Shown piece by piece: positions 34,091 to 42,897 of a stretch of DNA of 64,000 nt. The stretch lies in the NCBI GenBank assembly GCA_050313895.1, contig JBNPMI010000002.1. One strand, given 5' to 3'. Source of the stretch: JALFST01 sp022779285. GTDB taxonomy: Bacteria; Bacillota; Clostridia; Tissierellales; Peptoniphilaceae. The notes under the pieces are model-generated. The model did not search any database. It saw only the letters and a program-made list of their open reading frames with translations, and was not told where the DNA came from. A program made the position numbers and the translations under genes. The stretch's first letter is position 1. Each line of letters starts with the position of its first letter.

Positions 34091-35002
34091 ATGAAAATTA
34101 TTGAAACAATCGGCGGTACACCGCTTGTACAGTTGCAGCACATAGGCGAGGGAAGAATTTTCGTCAAGCTTGAAAAAACGAATCCGGGCGGATCCATCAA
34201 GGATCGTCCCGCTCTTCGCATGATTCAGGATGCAATTGAGCGCGGAGATCTGCGTCCGGGAATGAAGATTGTGGAGCCGACCTCAGGAAATACAGGGGTT
34301 GCTCTTTCTATCATCGGAAAGTCATTGGGATATGAGGTGGAAATCTACATGCCTGCATCCATGAGTGTGGAGCGTGTGCGCATGATGGAATCCTTCGGTG
34401 CAAAAGTAATTCTCGTCACGGAGGGAGGACTGCAAGGAGCTGTCAATCAGGCAAGGGCAGAGGCTGCAAAAGGAAATGCGTATATGCCCGATCAATTTTC
34501 CAACCCTTCCAATGTAAAGGCTCATGAAATCTCCACGGGCCCGGAAATTATCAAAGCGCTGCCGGATGTTGCCGGTTTTGTAGCCGGTGTCGGTACGGGT
34601 GGAACTGTAACCGGAGTCGGTCACGCATTAAAGGCTCACAATCCTGATGTGAAAATTTATGCTCTCGAGCCGGAGGAGTCTCCGATTTTAAGCCGGGGAC
34701 AGGCCGGAGCGCATTTGATTCAGGGAATTGCGGGAAATGTAGTTCCGAAAATTTTAGATCGTGACATTCTGGATAAGATCATCTCCGTAACGAGTGAGGA
34801 GGCTCTCGAGATGGCTCGCCTCCTGAGCCGCGAGGAAGGTCTTTCCGTAGGAATTTCTTCCGGTGCCAACGTTGCCGGCGCTTTGAAAATGCTGAAGGAT
34901 GTCACCGGAAAGATCGCTACCGTTGCTCCGGACCTTGGCGAACGTTATCTATCCACCAAGCTGTTTGCCGAATCCACAAACAGAAGTAAGGAATCTGTAT
35001 GA
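34091..35002 (+). CDS. cysK: Cysteine synthase A (O-acetylserine sulfhydrylase)
   Basis: 303 residues, family length. PLP-binding Lys in GGSIKDRPA (about 36-44), the substrate loop EPTSGNTGVAL (about 63-73), the phosphate-binding glycine loop GVGTGGTVTGVG (about 163-174) and SSGAN near 255. It condenses O-acetylserine with sulfide to make cysteine. ATG at 34091 follows AGGAGG. The stop overlaps the start of cysE (ATGA), so both steps of the pathway are co-translated; CysK and CysE usually also form a complex. Confidence 0.95.
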   Translation: MKIIETIGGTPLVQLQHIGEGRIFVKLEKTNPGGSIKDRPALRMIQDAIERGDLRPGMKIVEPTSGNTGVALSIIGKSLGYEVEIYMPASMSVERVRMMESFGAKVILVTEGGLQGAVNQARAEAAKGNAYMPDQFSNPSNVKAHEISTGPEIIKALPDVAGFVAGVGTGGTVTGVGHALKAHNPDVKIYALEPEESPILSRGQAGAHLIQGIAGNVVPKILDRDILDKIISVTSEEALEMARLLSREEGLSVGISSGANVAGALKMLKDVTGKIATVAPDLGERYLSTKLFAESTNRSKESV

Positions 35003-35556
35003 AAAATCGAAATTGGGACAAACAAGCGCATTTTATCATGGAGATGGATCCTGCCTGCAAATCCCTGGAGGAGGCACGCAATCTTTATCCCATGAATGAC
35101 GCACTCGAAAGCTATGACATTGCGCACGAATACTATCTAAAGGGCGATACCTACGCAGCACGCCGCATTTCTCAAGAAGCACGCCGCCGCACCGGGATTG
35201 AAATTCATCCCGGGGCGGAAATCGGTGAATGTCTGATGATTGATCACGGTATGGGCGTTGTGATCGGAGAGACCGCAAAAATCGGAAATTATGTTATGAT
35301 GTATCATGGTGTGACTTTAGGAGGTACGGGAAAGGATCATGTACATCGTCATCCTACCGTAGGGGATCACGTGGTAATCGGTGCCGGAGCCACTCTGCTT
35401 GGACCGATTCATATTGGCAATGGCGCCAAAATCGGGGCAGGCGCTGTCGTGCTGCAGGATGTTCCGGCCGGCGCTACCGCTGTTGGAGTTCCCGCTCGAA
35501 TCATACTTCCTAAGCCCCCTCAGAATGAAAATTCTGAAAAAATCTCAAAACAGTAA
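34999..35556 (+). CDS. cysE: Serine O-acetyltransferase
   Basis: 185 residues, the short Gram-positive form of CysE. Left-handed beta-helix hexapeptide repeats are visible from about 70 onward: IHPGAEIGECLMIDHGMGVVIGETAKIG, MMYHGVTLGGTGKD and VVIGAGATLLGPIHIGNGAKIGAGAVV. The catalytic His pair lies in DHGMG and YHGVTLGG. It acetylates serine from acetyl-CoA for CysK. The C-terminus after the helix is charged and does not end in the Ile seen in many CysE proteins for CysK docking (it ends ISKQ). Confidence 0.93.
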   Translation: MKNRNWDKQAHFIMEMDPACKSLEEARNLYPMNDALESYDIAHEYYLKGDTYAARRISQEARRRTGIEIHPGAEIGECLMIDHGMGVVIGETAKIGNYVMMYHGVTLGGTGKDHVHRHPTVGDHVVIGAGATLLGPIHIGNGAKIGAGAVVLQDVPAGATAVGVPARIILPKPPQNENSEKISKQ

Positions 35557-35565
35557 GGATATATT

Positions 35566-36495
35566 ATGCAACCACCCAATATCACGGATTCTACAAATCA
35601 GGAAAACGACATTGCACATGCGCCCGATGCGCAGCCGGGTGTGTTTCCTTGGATGCTCCGCCTTCTCAAAGGCATTCTCATCGGTATCGGCGCAATCCTC
35701 CCCGGATTATCGGGAGGGGTTCTTGCCGTGATCTTCGGTTTCTATCCTCCTCTGATTCACTTTCTTTCTGACATCAGGCGTGAGTTTTGGAAAAATGTCC
35801 GATATTTCATTCCGATCGGAATCGGCGTATTGGGCGGTGTGTTCCTTTTTTCCGTTTTTGTAAAAAATGCATTCGGACGCTACGAAGCGCAATTCGTCTG
35901 TCTCTTTATCGGCTTCGTCATTGGCACTTTTCCCTCCCTGTTTCGAGCAGCCGGGCAAAAAGGGCGCGGGAAGCGTGACTGGGGGATTCTCGCGCTTTTT
36001 ACTCTGCTCATTTTCGGACTTATGTATATCGGACGGGCTCTTCCGCACGTTCAGCCGAGCATACCGGTATGGTTTTTCTCCGGAATGCTTGTCGCTCTGG
36101 GCTTTATTGTCCCCGGCATGAGTCCCAGCAATTTTTTGATCTATTTCGGCCTATATAACAAAATGGCCGCCGGCATCGAATCTCTGCAGCTCAGCATGCT
36201 CATTCCTTTCGGTTTAGGCGGAATTCTCTGTGTGATTCTCTTTTCCAAGCTCGTTGCTTGGCTTTTCAAGCGCTATTACTCGGGAATCTATCATGCGATT
36301 TTAGGAATGGTGATCGGATCCACCCTGGGTATTTTCCCCGCGATTATTTTTCCGGCTTACCAGACGTCTGCGCTGAGGGCTTCCGGAATGTCGCTGTTTC
36401 CCGCCGTCATTTTCGGCATTGTGATGCTGATCGCGGGAATTGTGATCAGTTTCCTGTTTAGTCGCCTGGAAGAGAGGGTTGAATATGAGCGATGA
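35566..36495 (+). CDS. DUF368 polytopic membrane protein (PopT-like undecaprenyl phosphate carrier)
   Basis: 309 residues with about eight to nine hydrophobic segments. The DUF368 hallmark GAILPGLSGGVLAVIFGFY (about 46-64) is matched by a second inverted-repeat-like motif FIVPGMSPSNFLIYFGLY (about 179-196). DUF368 members have been shown to return undecaprenyl phosphate across the membrane in cell-wall recycling. That role fits here by family; uppP, which makes undecaprenyl phosphate, lies 7 kb downstream. ATG at 35566 with AAGGA. Its end overlaps the NYN gene start by 11 bases. Confidence 0.85.
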   Translation: MQPPNITDSTNQENDIAHAPDAQPGVFPWMLRLLKGILIGIGAILPGLSGGVLAVIFGFYPPLIHFLSDIRREFWKNVRYFIPIGIGVLGGVFLFSVFVKNAFGRYEAQFVCLFIGFVIGTFPSLFRAAGQKGRGKRDWGILALFTLLIFGLMYIGRALPHVQPSIPVWFFSGMLVALGFIVPGMSPSNFLIYFGLYNKMAAGIESLQLSMLIPFGLGGILCVILFSKLVAWLFKRYYSGIYHAILGMVIGSTLGIFPAIIFPAYQTSALRASGMSLFPAVIFGIVMLIAGIVISFLFSRLEERVEYER

Positions 36496-37294
36496 AGCAC
36501 GTTATGCGGTTCTGATTGATGCGGAGAATATCTCCTCCAAATACATTCATGTAATTTTTGATGAGGCGTCAAATTATGGCATTTCTACCTATCGCAGGAT
36601 TTACGGCGATTGGACAAGCACGAGAAACAATCAATGGAAGGATTTGCTCCTGAATAATTCGATCTCGCCGATTCAGCAATACAGCTACACCAATGGCAAG
36701 AATTCTTCCGACAGCGCACTCATTATCGATGCCATGGATATCCTCTACACAGGCTCCGTGGATGGCTTCGTGCTCGTATCCTCGGATAGCGATTTTACAA
36801 GGCTTGCATCGCGACTCCGCGAATCGGGTATGAATGTGATCGGCATGGGTGAGACAAAGACTCCCAATGCCTTTATCTCTGCATGCAATGTTTTCAAATA
36901 CCTGGATGTTCTCTATGCCGCCTCTTCTGCGGAAGAGGAAAAGGAAGAGAAGGAGCCCGCAGGCTCAGCCGCTCTTCTCGTATCCAATCCGAAAACCTCA
37001 AAAAATGCACATCCGCGCCCGAAACGGATCGAGGCTGCCCATTCCGCCACGAAAATTTCCACAATTCGCAGAGCACTGCGTCAGATTGTCCTGGAAAATT
37101 CGGATGACGATGATTGGATTTCACTGGCCAATCTCGGCAATCAGCTTGCCAAAAGATTTCCGGATTTCGACGTGCGAAATTACGGACATCAAAAGCTTGC
37201 AACCTTTGTAGAGTCTTTTCAGGACTTTGACGTAGAACAACGCGCCGTCAACGCCTATGGGAGCAAACAGCTCTATGTGCGATTCAAAAAATAA
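36485..37294 (+). CDS. NYN-domain (LabA/DUF88-like) putative RNase with C-terminal OST-HTH/LOTUS domain
   Basis: 269 residues. The NYN domain (about 6-145) has VLIDAENIS, SSDSALIIDAMDILYTG and FVLVSSDSDFTRLASRLRESG, whose Asp residues form the PIN-like metal site. A Ser/Pro/charged linker follows (about 150-190), then a C-terminal winged-helix LOTUS-type module (about 196-269: IRRALRQIV, WISLANLGNQLAKRFPDFDVRNYGHQKLATFV). NYN-LOTUS proteins are thought to bind and cut RNA. ATG at 36485 is used; a TTG two codons earlier is less likely. The ATG lies inside the 3' end of the DUF368 gene, suggesting coupling. Confidence 0.85.
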   Translation: MSDEARYAVLIDAENISSKYIHVIFDEASNYGISTYRRIYGDWTSTRNNQWKDLLLNNSISPIQQYSYTNGKNSSDSALIIDAMDILYTGSVDGFVLVSSDSDFTRLASRLRESGMNVIGMGETKTPNAFISACNVFKYLDVLYAASSAEEEKEEKEPAGSAALLVSNPKTSKNAHPRPKRIEAAHSATKISTIRRALRQIVLENSDDDDWISLANLGNQLAKRFPDFDVRNYGHQKLATFVESFQDFDVEQRAVNAYGSKQLYVRFKK

Positions 37295-37313
37295 TCTTGA
37301 TAAGGAGCCGAAA

Positions 37314-38234
37314 ATGATCTATACAGTTACACTCAATCCATCCTTTGACTTTATCTCACAAACCGAATCATTAAAGACGGGACAAATCAATTATGCCGGT
37401 GAGGAAAAAATGAGCGCAGGCGGTCATGCCATCGTAATTTCCAAGCTTCTCAAAACAATGAATGTCCCCACTATCGCTACGGGCTTTCTGGGAGGCAAAA
37501 CAGGTGACTTTATTGAAGAAGAGCTCAATGATCTCGGCATTACCAATGATTTCATCCGCACAAAAAACACAACACGAATTAATCTGTCCATCTTCAACGG
37601 CCCGATTGAAACACGTATCGTCGGCAAAGGAGAGGATGTGGCTATGGAAGAGGTTGACCAGCTGCTTTACTATCTGGCTCGAATTCGGGAAGGAGATTTT
37701 CTGATTTTGGCCGGCTCTCTGCCTCCGAATTGCACCACGGATCTGTACGCGCGCATGATCGAAACGGCAGTCGTCAACGGAGCACAATTTCTCCCCATTC
37801 TAAACGAAAACTACATGGAGCCTTTTCTGAAATTTCATCCTTTACTGATTACTCCTACATTAAAGGATCTGTCCTCCATCTTCCAAGCTCCTGTTTTAAA
37901 TAAGGAGGACGCTGCACGCTACGGCATGCAATGCATTCAGCGCGGCGCTCAAAATGTCATTATCAATTTGGAACGAAACGGTTCCCTGCTCGTTACTTCC
38001 AAGGGAGAAATCTATGAGATCAACGGCCCGGACCGTCCCATTATTTCCGCTACCTACACACATATGGCTCACACCGCCGGCTTTGTAGGAAATTATATGC
38101 GCTCCAATGATCCCCTGGAGGCCTTTCGCTGGTCACAGGGCTGCTCCAATGCGACCTACTATTTCAAAGGGCTTCCGGATCTTGGCACGATTGAAAAAGA
38201 AACCGAGCGCATCACATCACAGCGAATCGGGTAA
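37314..38234 (+). CDS. PfkB-family 1-phosphofructokinase-like protein lacking the catalytic aspartate (probable pseudoenzyme)
   Basis: 306 residues. It starts like FruK/LacC (MIYTVTLNPSFD) and keeps the fold: FLGGKTGDFIEEEL, INLSIFNGPIETRI, ILAGSLPPN. Two PfkB signatures are altered. The first, normally GGKGxNVS, is GGHAIVIS (about 43-50). The second, normally VGAGDS with the catalytic base Asp, is HMAHTAGF (about 262-269), so GAGD is replaced by MAHT. A phosphotransferase without that Asp is unlikely to work. The frame is intact, so this looks like a deliberately retained sugar-phosphate-binding regulator rather than a decayed gene. ATG at 37314 with AAGGAG. It has its own terminator. Confidence 0.85.
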   Translation: MIYTVTLNPSFDFISQTESLKTGQINYAGEEKMSAGGHAIVISKLLKTMNVPTIATGFLGGKTGDFIEEELNDLGITNDFIRTKNTTRINLSIFNGPIETRIVGKGEDVAMEEVDQLLYYLARIREGDFLILAGSLPPNCTTDLYARMIETAVVNGAQFLPILNENYMEPFLKFHPLLITPTLKDLSSIFQAPVLNKEDAARYGMQCIQRGAQNVIINLERNGSLLVTSKGEIYEINGPDRPIISATYTHMAHTAGFVGNYMRSNDPLEAFRWSQGCSNATYYFKGLPDLGTIEKETERITSQRIG

Positions 38235-38276
38235 AAGAAAGCGCTCATCGGATTGGAAACCGATGAGCGCTTTCTT
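38235..38276. terminator. Bidirectional terminator between the PfkB-like and mscS genes
   Basis: 17-bp perfect stem (AAGAAAGCGCTCATCGG and complement) with 8-base loop and T-rich or A-rich arms, between two convergent genes. Confidence 0.85.
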
Positions 38277-38285
38277 ATTGCATGC

Positions 38286-39089
38286 TTACTTTTTATAGGC
38301 ATTCATCTGTTGCAGCTCGTCTATACAATACTCGCGAATTCTGCGCTGATTTTCCCAAAAATACGCGAGCTCGGAGCGGGAGGTAATACTCACGGTATAA
38401 GTAAATGCATTGATCTGCTCCACTCCGATAAAAGCCGGAAAGACTAAAAACCGATCGGGGGCTTCCCTCCGCGCACGTTCCGCCACCCTCTCAATCATTT
38501 TTTTCGCCTCCGACAGCTCCACCGCATTCGGAATGTCAATGCGCACATCGCTGTTCATCGGATTGCGTTGATAATTGGCAACAACCTTAATTTGCGCATT
38601 CGGCACAATATAATCCATGCCTGTATATCCGCGAATCACGGTTTGACGCAGTTCCATTTTGACAACCGTGCCCTGCACTCCATTTTGGAGATCCACATAA
38701 TCGCCGACGTTTAGGGAATTGCTGACTAAAATCAAAAGCCCTGCAATGATGTCGGCGATCACATTTTGCGCACCGAGTGCCAGAGCAATTCCGCCGATTC
38801 CCGCCGCAGTGAGAAGGGAAGCCGTATTGATGCCATAGAGTCCCAGAATCAAAGTCAATGCCAGGAAAAATACCGCGATTCGAAAGGTGCTTAAAATCAG
38901 GGACCGAAGCGTCCTTCCGCGAGCAGAATTTTGTATCGTCTCGGTTTTCTTAAAAAAACGTGCAATCCATCGCTTTCCGAAGCGCAAAAGAATCCACGCG
39001 ATGACGAAAATAAGAAGAGACAGGATCATGCGATCCCATGCGCTTTCCGGAGGTATGACCTGCAAATATTTCTGAAAAAAATCCTTCAC
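38286..39089 (-). CDS. Small-conductance mechanosensitive channel (MscS family)
   Basis: 267 residues. Three transmembrane helices near 20-36, 66-86 and 90-112. The pore helix TM3 has the Ala/Gly packing pattern GIGGIALALGAQNVIADIIAGLLIL, followed by the beta domain VGDYVDLQNGVQGTV, IVPNAQI and the C-terminal alpha/beta domain. This is the compact MscS form. It opens under membrane tension to release solutes. It is followed upstream by the acidic membrane protein gene, 14 bases away on the same strand. Confidence 0.92.
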   Translation of the reverse strand: MKDFFQKYLQVIPPESAWDRMILSLLIFVIAWILLRFGKRWIARFFKKTETIQNSARGRTLRSLILSTFRIAVFFLALTLILGLYGINTASLLTAAGIGGIALALGAQNVIADIIAGLLILVSNSLNVGDYVDLQNGVQGTVVKMELRQTVIRGYTGMDYIVPNAQIKVVANYQRNPMNSDVRIDIPNAVELSEAKKMIERVAERARREAPDRFLVFPAFIGVEQINAFTYTVSITSRSELAYFWENQRRIREYCIDELQQMNAYKK

Positions 39090-39103
39090 TTTTTCCTCCC
39101 TGT

Positions 39104-40651
39104 TCAGGAAAGCGGCACAATCCCATCCGCTGTGATTAAAAAGGGTTCTCCTTTTTCATTGTATCGCACGCCGTAGCAAGTCGCAGTTTTCGTCGTTTCT
39201 ACCTGATCTCCCAGAATCTCCGCTTTTTCCTGCACTCCATAAATCACCGGATGATCTTTGTCCCAAATAAGATTTTGAGGCGGAAATTCCAAGGCAAAGC
39301 GCTCGGTTTCAATGCCATCCGCATTCCAGATACGAAGTGTCTGATCGTCCAACGCATAGATCGATTGTCCCTGCACCATCACATCCAGAAGCTGCAGCAC
39401 CGGCAAAAAATGCACGGTTCCATCTTTTTGGATATGAACAATGCCGTTGCTCGAGGCTGCGACAAGAGATCCATCATCCATCCAAAGCAGCTTTTTCACA
39501 GGAGCTAATGTCGTAGGCGCCCGGACAATCGCCTCTTCCGTTTTGAATGCAATCACATTACGCTTTGTGATGTTTTCCAAGGCGGTCTTCTGCATATCTC
39601 CCGAGCGAATTTCTTTTTCTTTGGTTTCGGCAAATCCTGCCATCGCCTCCGGATCAAAATTGACCTCTCCGTCCGTTTTCGTTTGCGGCGTACCCTCTAC
39701 AGACCATGCCTCCTGATCCGTTCCAAAAAGAAAGGCCCCCGGCTTGCCCTCTGTTGTCAGGACTCTCCGGACATTGCCCTCCTGATCGGCAATGACAAAG
39801 CGGTCCGCTTTTTTGAGAATCAATCGATCCTCTTTTTTCTTCCTGTCATAGATAACCTGAATATCCTCAACATTGCTCGCATCAATGCGCCGAGTAAGAT
39901 TTCCCTTCTCCGCGTTATAAACGGCAATATAGTTTTCCGGAACAAAAGCATAAATAAAATGTCCATATTGAATTTTTTGAACATCCGGCTCCAAATCAAT
40001 CTCAACTCGATTTTTCCCGGGCAAATATCCGGTTAAATGCGATTCAGAACGAAAATAAAAGCGCTCACCGATCATGCCGAGATCTGTCCAGTCAGAGGAA
40101 ATCGTAAGCGGAGTCGCCTTTTTTCCCGGACGGAGAAACAGCAACAGCGCGAAGAAAAGAATGCATATTCCTGCCAGAATCCCCAGACGGGCCGGTGTCA
40201 TTCGATATCGACGCATTGTCCGAAGAAATGAGTTCTCCTCTGAATCGCCCGCCGGCGTTTCCGCCTTTCCTCCGACTGCCTTTCCGGTGCCTTCTCCGGA
40301 CATCTCTTCTTGAGACATCTCTTCTGATAAATCGGCATCCGTTTCGCCGCTCAACTCTTCCGGCTCTGTCGCGACAGACTCGACCTTCCGCTCCGCAGCA
40401 CCTTCCTCTGCAGATCCGGATTCCTCCTGTGCCGAGGCCTGATCGGATTCGGAAATTTCCTCCCCCTCCATATGCTCGGCTGTTCCGTCCGCAGGAAAAT
40501 CTGCCGTTTCTTCTTCGTCCATAGCCTTTGTTTCTTCTTCGAAATCACTCTCCGCTATGGAAAGACTCTCCGGCTCGTTTTCATTCACGATATTCTTTTC
40601 AAGATTTTCGGAAGCTTGCTCTTCGTCTTGTCGGTTTTTACTGTCACTCAA
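39104..40651 (-). CDS. Acidic single-pass membrane protein with predicted extracellular beta-propeller-like domain; function unknown
   Basis: 515 residues. The first ~145 are extremely rich in Glu, Asp and Ser and predicted disordered. One transmembrane helix (about 155-175, GILAGICILFFALLLFL) is preceded by RRYRMTPAR, giving a cytoplasmic N-terminus. The outside part has repeated strand-type segments (DWTDLGMIGERFYFRSE, HFIYAFVPENYIAVYN, QSIYALDDQTLRIWN, PVIYGVQEKAEIL) like a PQQ/WD-type propeller. No enzyme motif is seen. It sits just before mscS. I do not recognise the family. Confidence 0.65.
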   Translation of the reverse strand: MSDSKNRQDEEQASENLEKNIVNENEPESLSIAESDFEEETKAMDEEETADFPADGTAEHMEGEEISESDQASAQEESGSAEEGAAERKVESVATEPEELSGETDADLSEEMSQEEMSGEGTGKAVGGKAETPAGDSEENSFLRTMRRYRMTPARLGILAGICILFFALLLFLRPGKKATPLTISSDWTDLGMIGERFYFRSESHLTGYLPGKNRVEIDLEPDVQKIQYGHFIYAFVPENYIAVYNAEKGNLTRRIDASNVEDIQVIYDRKKKEDRLILKKADRFVIADQEGNVRRVLTTEGKPGAFLFGTDQEAWSVEGTPQTKTDGEVNFDPEAMAGFAETKEKEIRSGDMQKTALENITKRNVIAFKTEEAIVRAPTTLAPVKKLLWMDDGSLVAASSNGIVHIQKDGTVHFLPVLQLLDVMVQGQSIYALDDQTLRIWNADGIETERFALEFPPQNLIWDKDHPVIYGVQEKAEILGDQVETTKTATCYGVRYNEKGEPFLITADGIVPLS

Positions 40652-40700
40652 AGCGCATCCCCCTTTTCGTTTTTCTCAGTATATCAGAATCCTCGCAATC

Positions 40701-40728
40701 AAAAAAGGCGTCCCCCTCGGGACGCCTT
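40701..40728 (-). terminator. Terminator of the rubrerythrin gene
   Basis: 10-bp stem AAGGCGTCCC / GGGACGCCTT with 4-base loop and a TTTTTT tail on the minus strand, 11 bases after the rubrerythrin stop. Confidence 0.85.
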
Positions 40729-40739
40729 ATCGGAACGGA

Positions 40740-41327
40740 TTAATAAGCTTCAACAAAGAGCTCGAAATACTCTTGTGGATGCGCGCATGCGGGACAAAGC
40801 TTCGGAGCAACCTTTCCGCGATAAATATATCCGCAGTTCGTGCACTTCCAAAGCACTTCTTCCTCACGCTCAAAGACTTTTCCTTCTTCAATATTCTTTA
40901 AAAGCTTCTGGAAACGAATCTCATGATGTCCCTCTACCTTGGCAACCTCACGCCAAACACGTGCGATTTCCTGAAAGCCCTCTTGCTCGGCTACATCGGC
41001 AAATTCCGGATACATATCGGTAGCTTCCTCATGCTCGCCGTGTGCAGCACCCAGAAGATTGGTCTTGGTGTCGCCATAAACAACAGGATAGCTTGCTTCC
41101 ACCTGAACAGGAGTTTCCGCTTCTAAATCATCACGCAGGAACTTGAAGAAACGCTTTGCATGCTCCTTCTCATTACGTGCCGTTTCCTCAAAAATATTTT
41201 GAATCTGAACATAGCCCTCTTTTTTTGCCTGAGAAGCTGCATAGGAATAGCGCTGGAACGCTTGGGATTCGCCCGCAAAGGACTTCATTAAATTCAACTC
41301 TGTTTTTGTGCCTTTTAAAGATGCCAT
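40740..41327 (-). CDS. Rubrerythrin
   Basis: 195 residues. The N-terminal ferritin-like diiron domain has two EExxxR-type helices: FAGESQAFQRY (about 17-27) and ETARNEKEHAKRFFKF (about 47-62), then HEEATDMYPEFADVAEQEG and EVAKVEGHHEIRF. The C-terminal rubredoxin domain has CTNCGYIYRG and CPACAHPQEYFE, both CxxC pairs intact. It reduces hydrogen peroxide in anaerobes. ATG at 41327 has GGAGG upstream; the longer frame from 41387 covers the promoter. A PerR-like box lies upstream and a terminator downstream, so it is a monocistronic oxidative-stress gene. Confidence 0.95.
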   Translation of the reverse strand: MASLKGTKTELNLMKSFAGESQAFQRYSYAASQAKKEGYVQIQNIFEETARNEKEHAKRFFKFLRDDLEAETPVQVEASYPVVYGDTKTNLLGAAHGEHEEATDMYPEFADVAEQEGFQEIARVWREVAKVEGHHEIRFQKLLKNIEEGKVFEREEEVLWKCTNCGYIYRGKVAPKLCPACAHPQEYFELFVEAY

Positions 41328-41375
41328 AATATACCTCCGATCTTTGACCCATAAGTCTTTTCGACTACAGATGAT

Positions 41376-41426
41376 ATTATAGCTCAAAAAATCTGTTAGC
41401 GAATACTAATTTTAGAAATATTCTAA
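41376..41426 (-). promoter_or_regulatory. Rubrerythrin promoter with PerR-like box
   Basis: On the minus strand a TATAAT (41376-41381) lies about 49 bases before the start codon. At 41412-41426 there is TTAGAAATATTCTAA, an inverted repeat matching 12 of 15 positions of the PerR consensus TTATAATTATTATAA. A -35 element is not clear. Confidence 0.5.
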
Positions 41427-41429
41427 TTT

Positions 41430-42830
41430 TTATTTTGTCTTAGCATCCTGGCGTTCCGCTCGGCGCGCTTCCTCTTCCGCCTTGATTTTTTCAGCATCAT
41501 ATTCGATACGCACCCAGACAATACGCTTACTTTCAATTTTTTCGATTAAAAATTTCATTCCTTGAAACTCAATGAAAGGATGCTCACTGTCCTCCGGAAT
41601 GCGTCCCATCAGGAAAAACAAAAGTCCGCCCAGCGTATCGTAGTCCTCAGATTCCTCATCAAATTCGGCATCTGTGTTGAAATTCAACTCCTTGATCGAA
41701 AGTGTTCCCTTAGCATAATACGTATTGCGGCTCACCTTCTCAATTTCCGGCTCATCCTGATCATATTCATCATCAATATCTCCGACGATCTCCTCAAGCA
41801 AGTCCTCCATGGTCACAATGCCGGAAAATCCCCCGTATTCATCAATCAAAACGGCAAGATGCAGATTGTCATCGCGCATCTCATTGAAGAGCTCATTGAC
41901 ATTTTTCCGTTCCGGGACAAAGTATGCAGGACGCAGAATTTCCCGAATCGGAATGTTTTCAAAGCCTCTGTGATAGGCCTCCTGAAGATAATCCTTAATA
42001 TAAAGAATACCGATAATATTATCGACATCGTCATCATAAACAGGAATTCGCGAATAACGCACAGACAAAAGCTCATCGATGTATTCGGTGTAGTCATCAT
42101 TGACATCGATGGCAAACACCTCCGTACGCGGTGTCATGATTTCTTCCGCAGATTTATCGTCAAAGCTGATGATGGAATTGATCATTTCTCCCTCATCCTT
42201 ATTAATCAATCCCTGACTCTGACCTACCTGTACGATGGACTTGATATCCGAAAGCGTGACCTGTTCCTCCATTTGTGAAATTTCCACACCGAGGATTTTT
42301 AAGATTCCGTTGGTCATTCCCGAAAGAACCAAGACAAAGGGACGAAGAATTTTAGCAGCCCACCAAAGCGGCCCGATCGCGGAATCCGAGAAGCTCTCCG
42401 CGTCCTGAAGCGCCAGACGCTTCGGAACAAGCTCTCCGAAAATAATGGTCAGAAAAGAGATTGCGATCGTAATCAATACCGTTGCTACGGTAAATGCACT
42501 TGGAATATGAAAACGAGACAGGATCTCTGCAAAAGGCTGTGCTAAGCCTGTCGCTGCAGAAGCAGAGTTAAAGAAGCCTGCTAATGTAATACAAATTTGG
42601 ATCGTTGACAGAAATCGGGAAGGATCCTCGAGCAAATTCAAAATCCTCTGTGCCTTCTTATCTCCGTTTTCCGCCCGGTCCTTCAGATGGTTTGTGTCCA
42701 CCGAAACCATTGCCATCTCCGATGCCGAAAAAAAAGCATTGAGAGCAATCAGTAAAATAATTAAAAAAAGCTGCAACCATATCCCTGCTGATCCAGGGTC
42801 CGCCGACTGCGCTACCTGCGCCGCGTCCAT
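41430..42830 (-). CDS. Hemolysin-family CNNM/CorC-type transporter (DUF21, CBS pair, CorC_HlyC domain)
   Basis: 466 residues. The N-terminal DUF21 membrane domain (about 20-205) has ALNAFFSASEMAMVSVD at the first helix. Two CBS domains follow (about 225-345), with EIMTPRTEVFAIDV, SRIPVYDDDVDNIIGILYIKD and HLAVLIDEYGGFSGIVTMEDLLEEIVGDIDDE, the last being typical. A C-terminal CorC_HlyC transporter-associated domain closes the chain (about 370-445). Family members are linked to Mg2+/Co2+ export and ion homeostasis, not haemolysis. A long charged tail (EEEARRAERQDAKTK) is unremarkable. Confidence 0.9.
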   Translation of the reverse strand: MDAAQVAQSADPGSAGIWLQLFLIILLIALNAFFSASEMAMVSVDTNHLKDRAENGDKKAQRILNLLEDPSRFLSTIQICITLAGFFNSASAATGLAQPFAEILSRFHIPSAFTVATVLITIAISFLTIIFGELVPKRLALQDAESFSDSAIGPLWWAAKILRPFVLVLSGMTNGILKILGVEISQMEEQVTLSDIKSIVQVGQSQGLINKDEGEMINSIISFDDKSAEEIMTPRTEVFAIDVNDDYTEYIDELLSVRYSRIPVYDDDVDNIIGILYIKDYLQEAYHRGFENIPIREILRPAYFVPERKNVNELFNEMRDDNLHLAVLIDEYGGFSGIVTMEDLLEEIVGDIDDEYDQDEPEIEKVSRNTYYAKGTLSIKELNFNTDAEFDEESEDYDTLGGLLFFLMGRIPEDSEHPFIEFQGMKFLIEKIESKRIVWVRIEYDAEKIKAEEEARRAERQDAKTK

Positions 42831-42897
42831 TGATACCTCCTGTTTTGTCTACGGGGCTGAAGCCAGCCTCGTAAAAATATTTTGACAATTTATTCTA

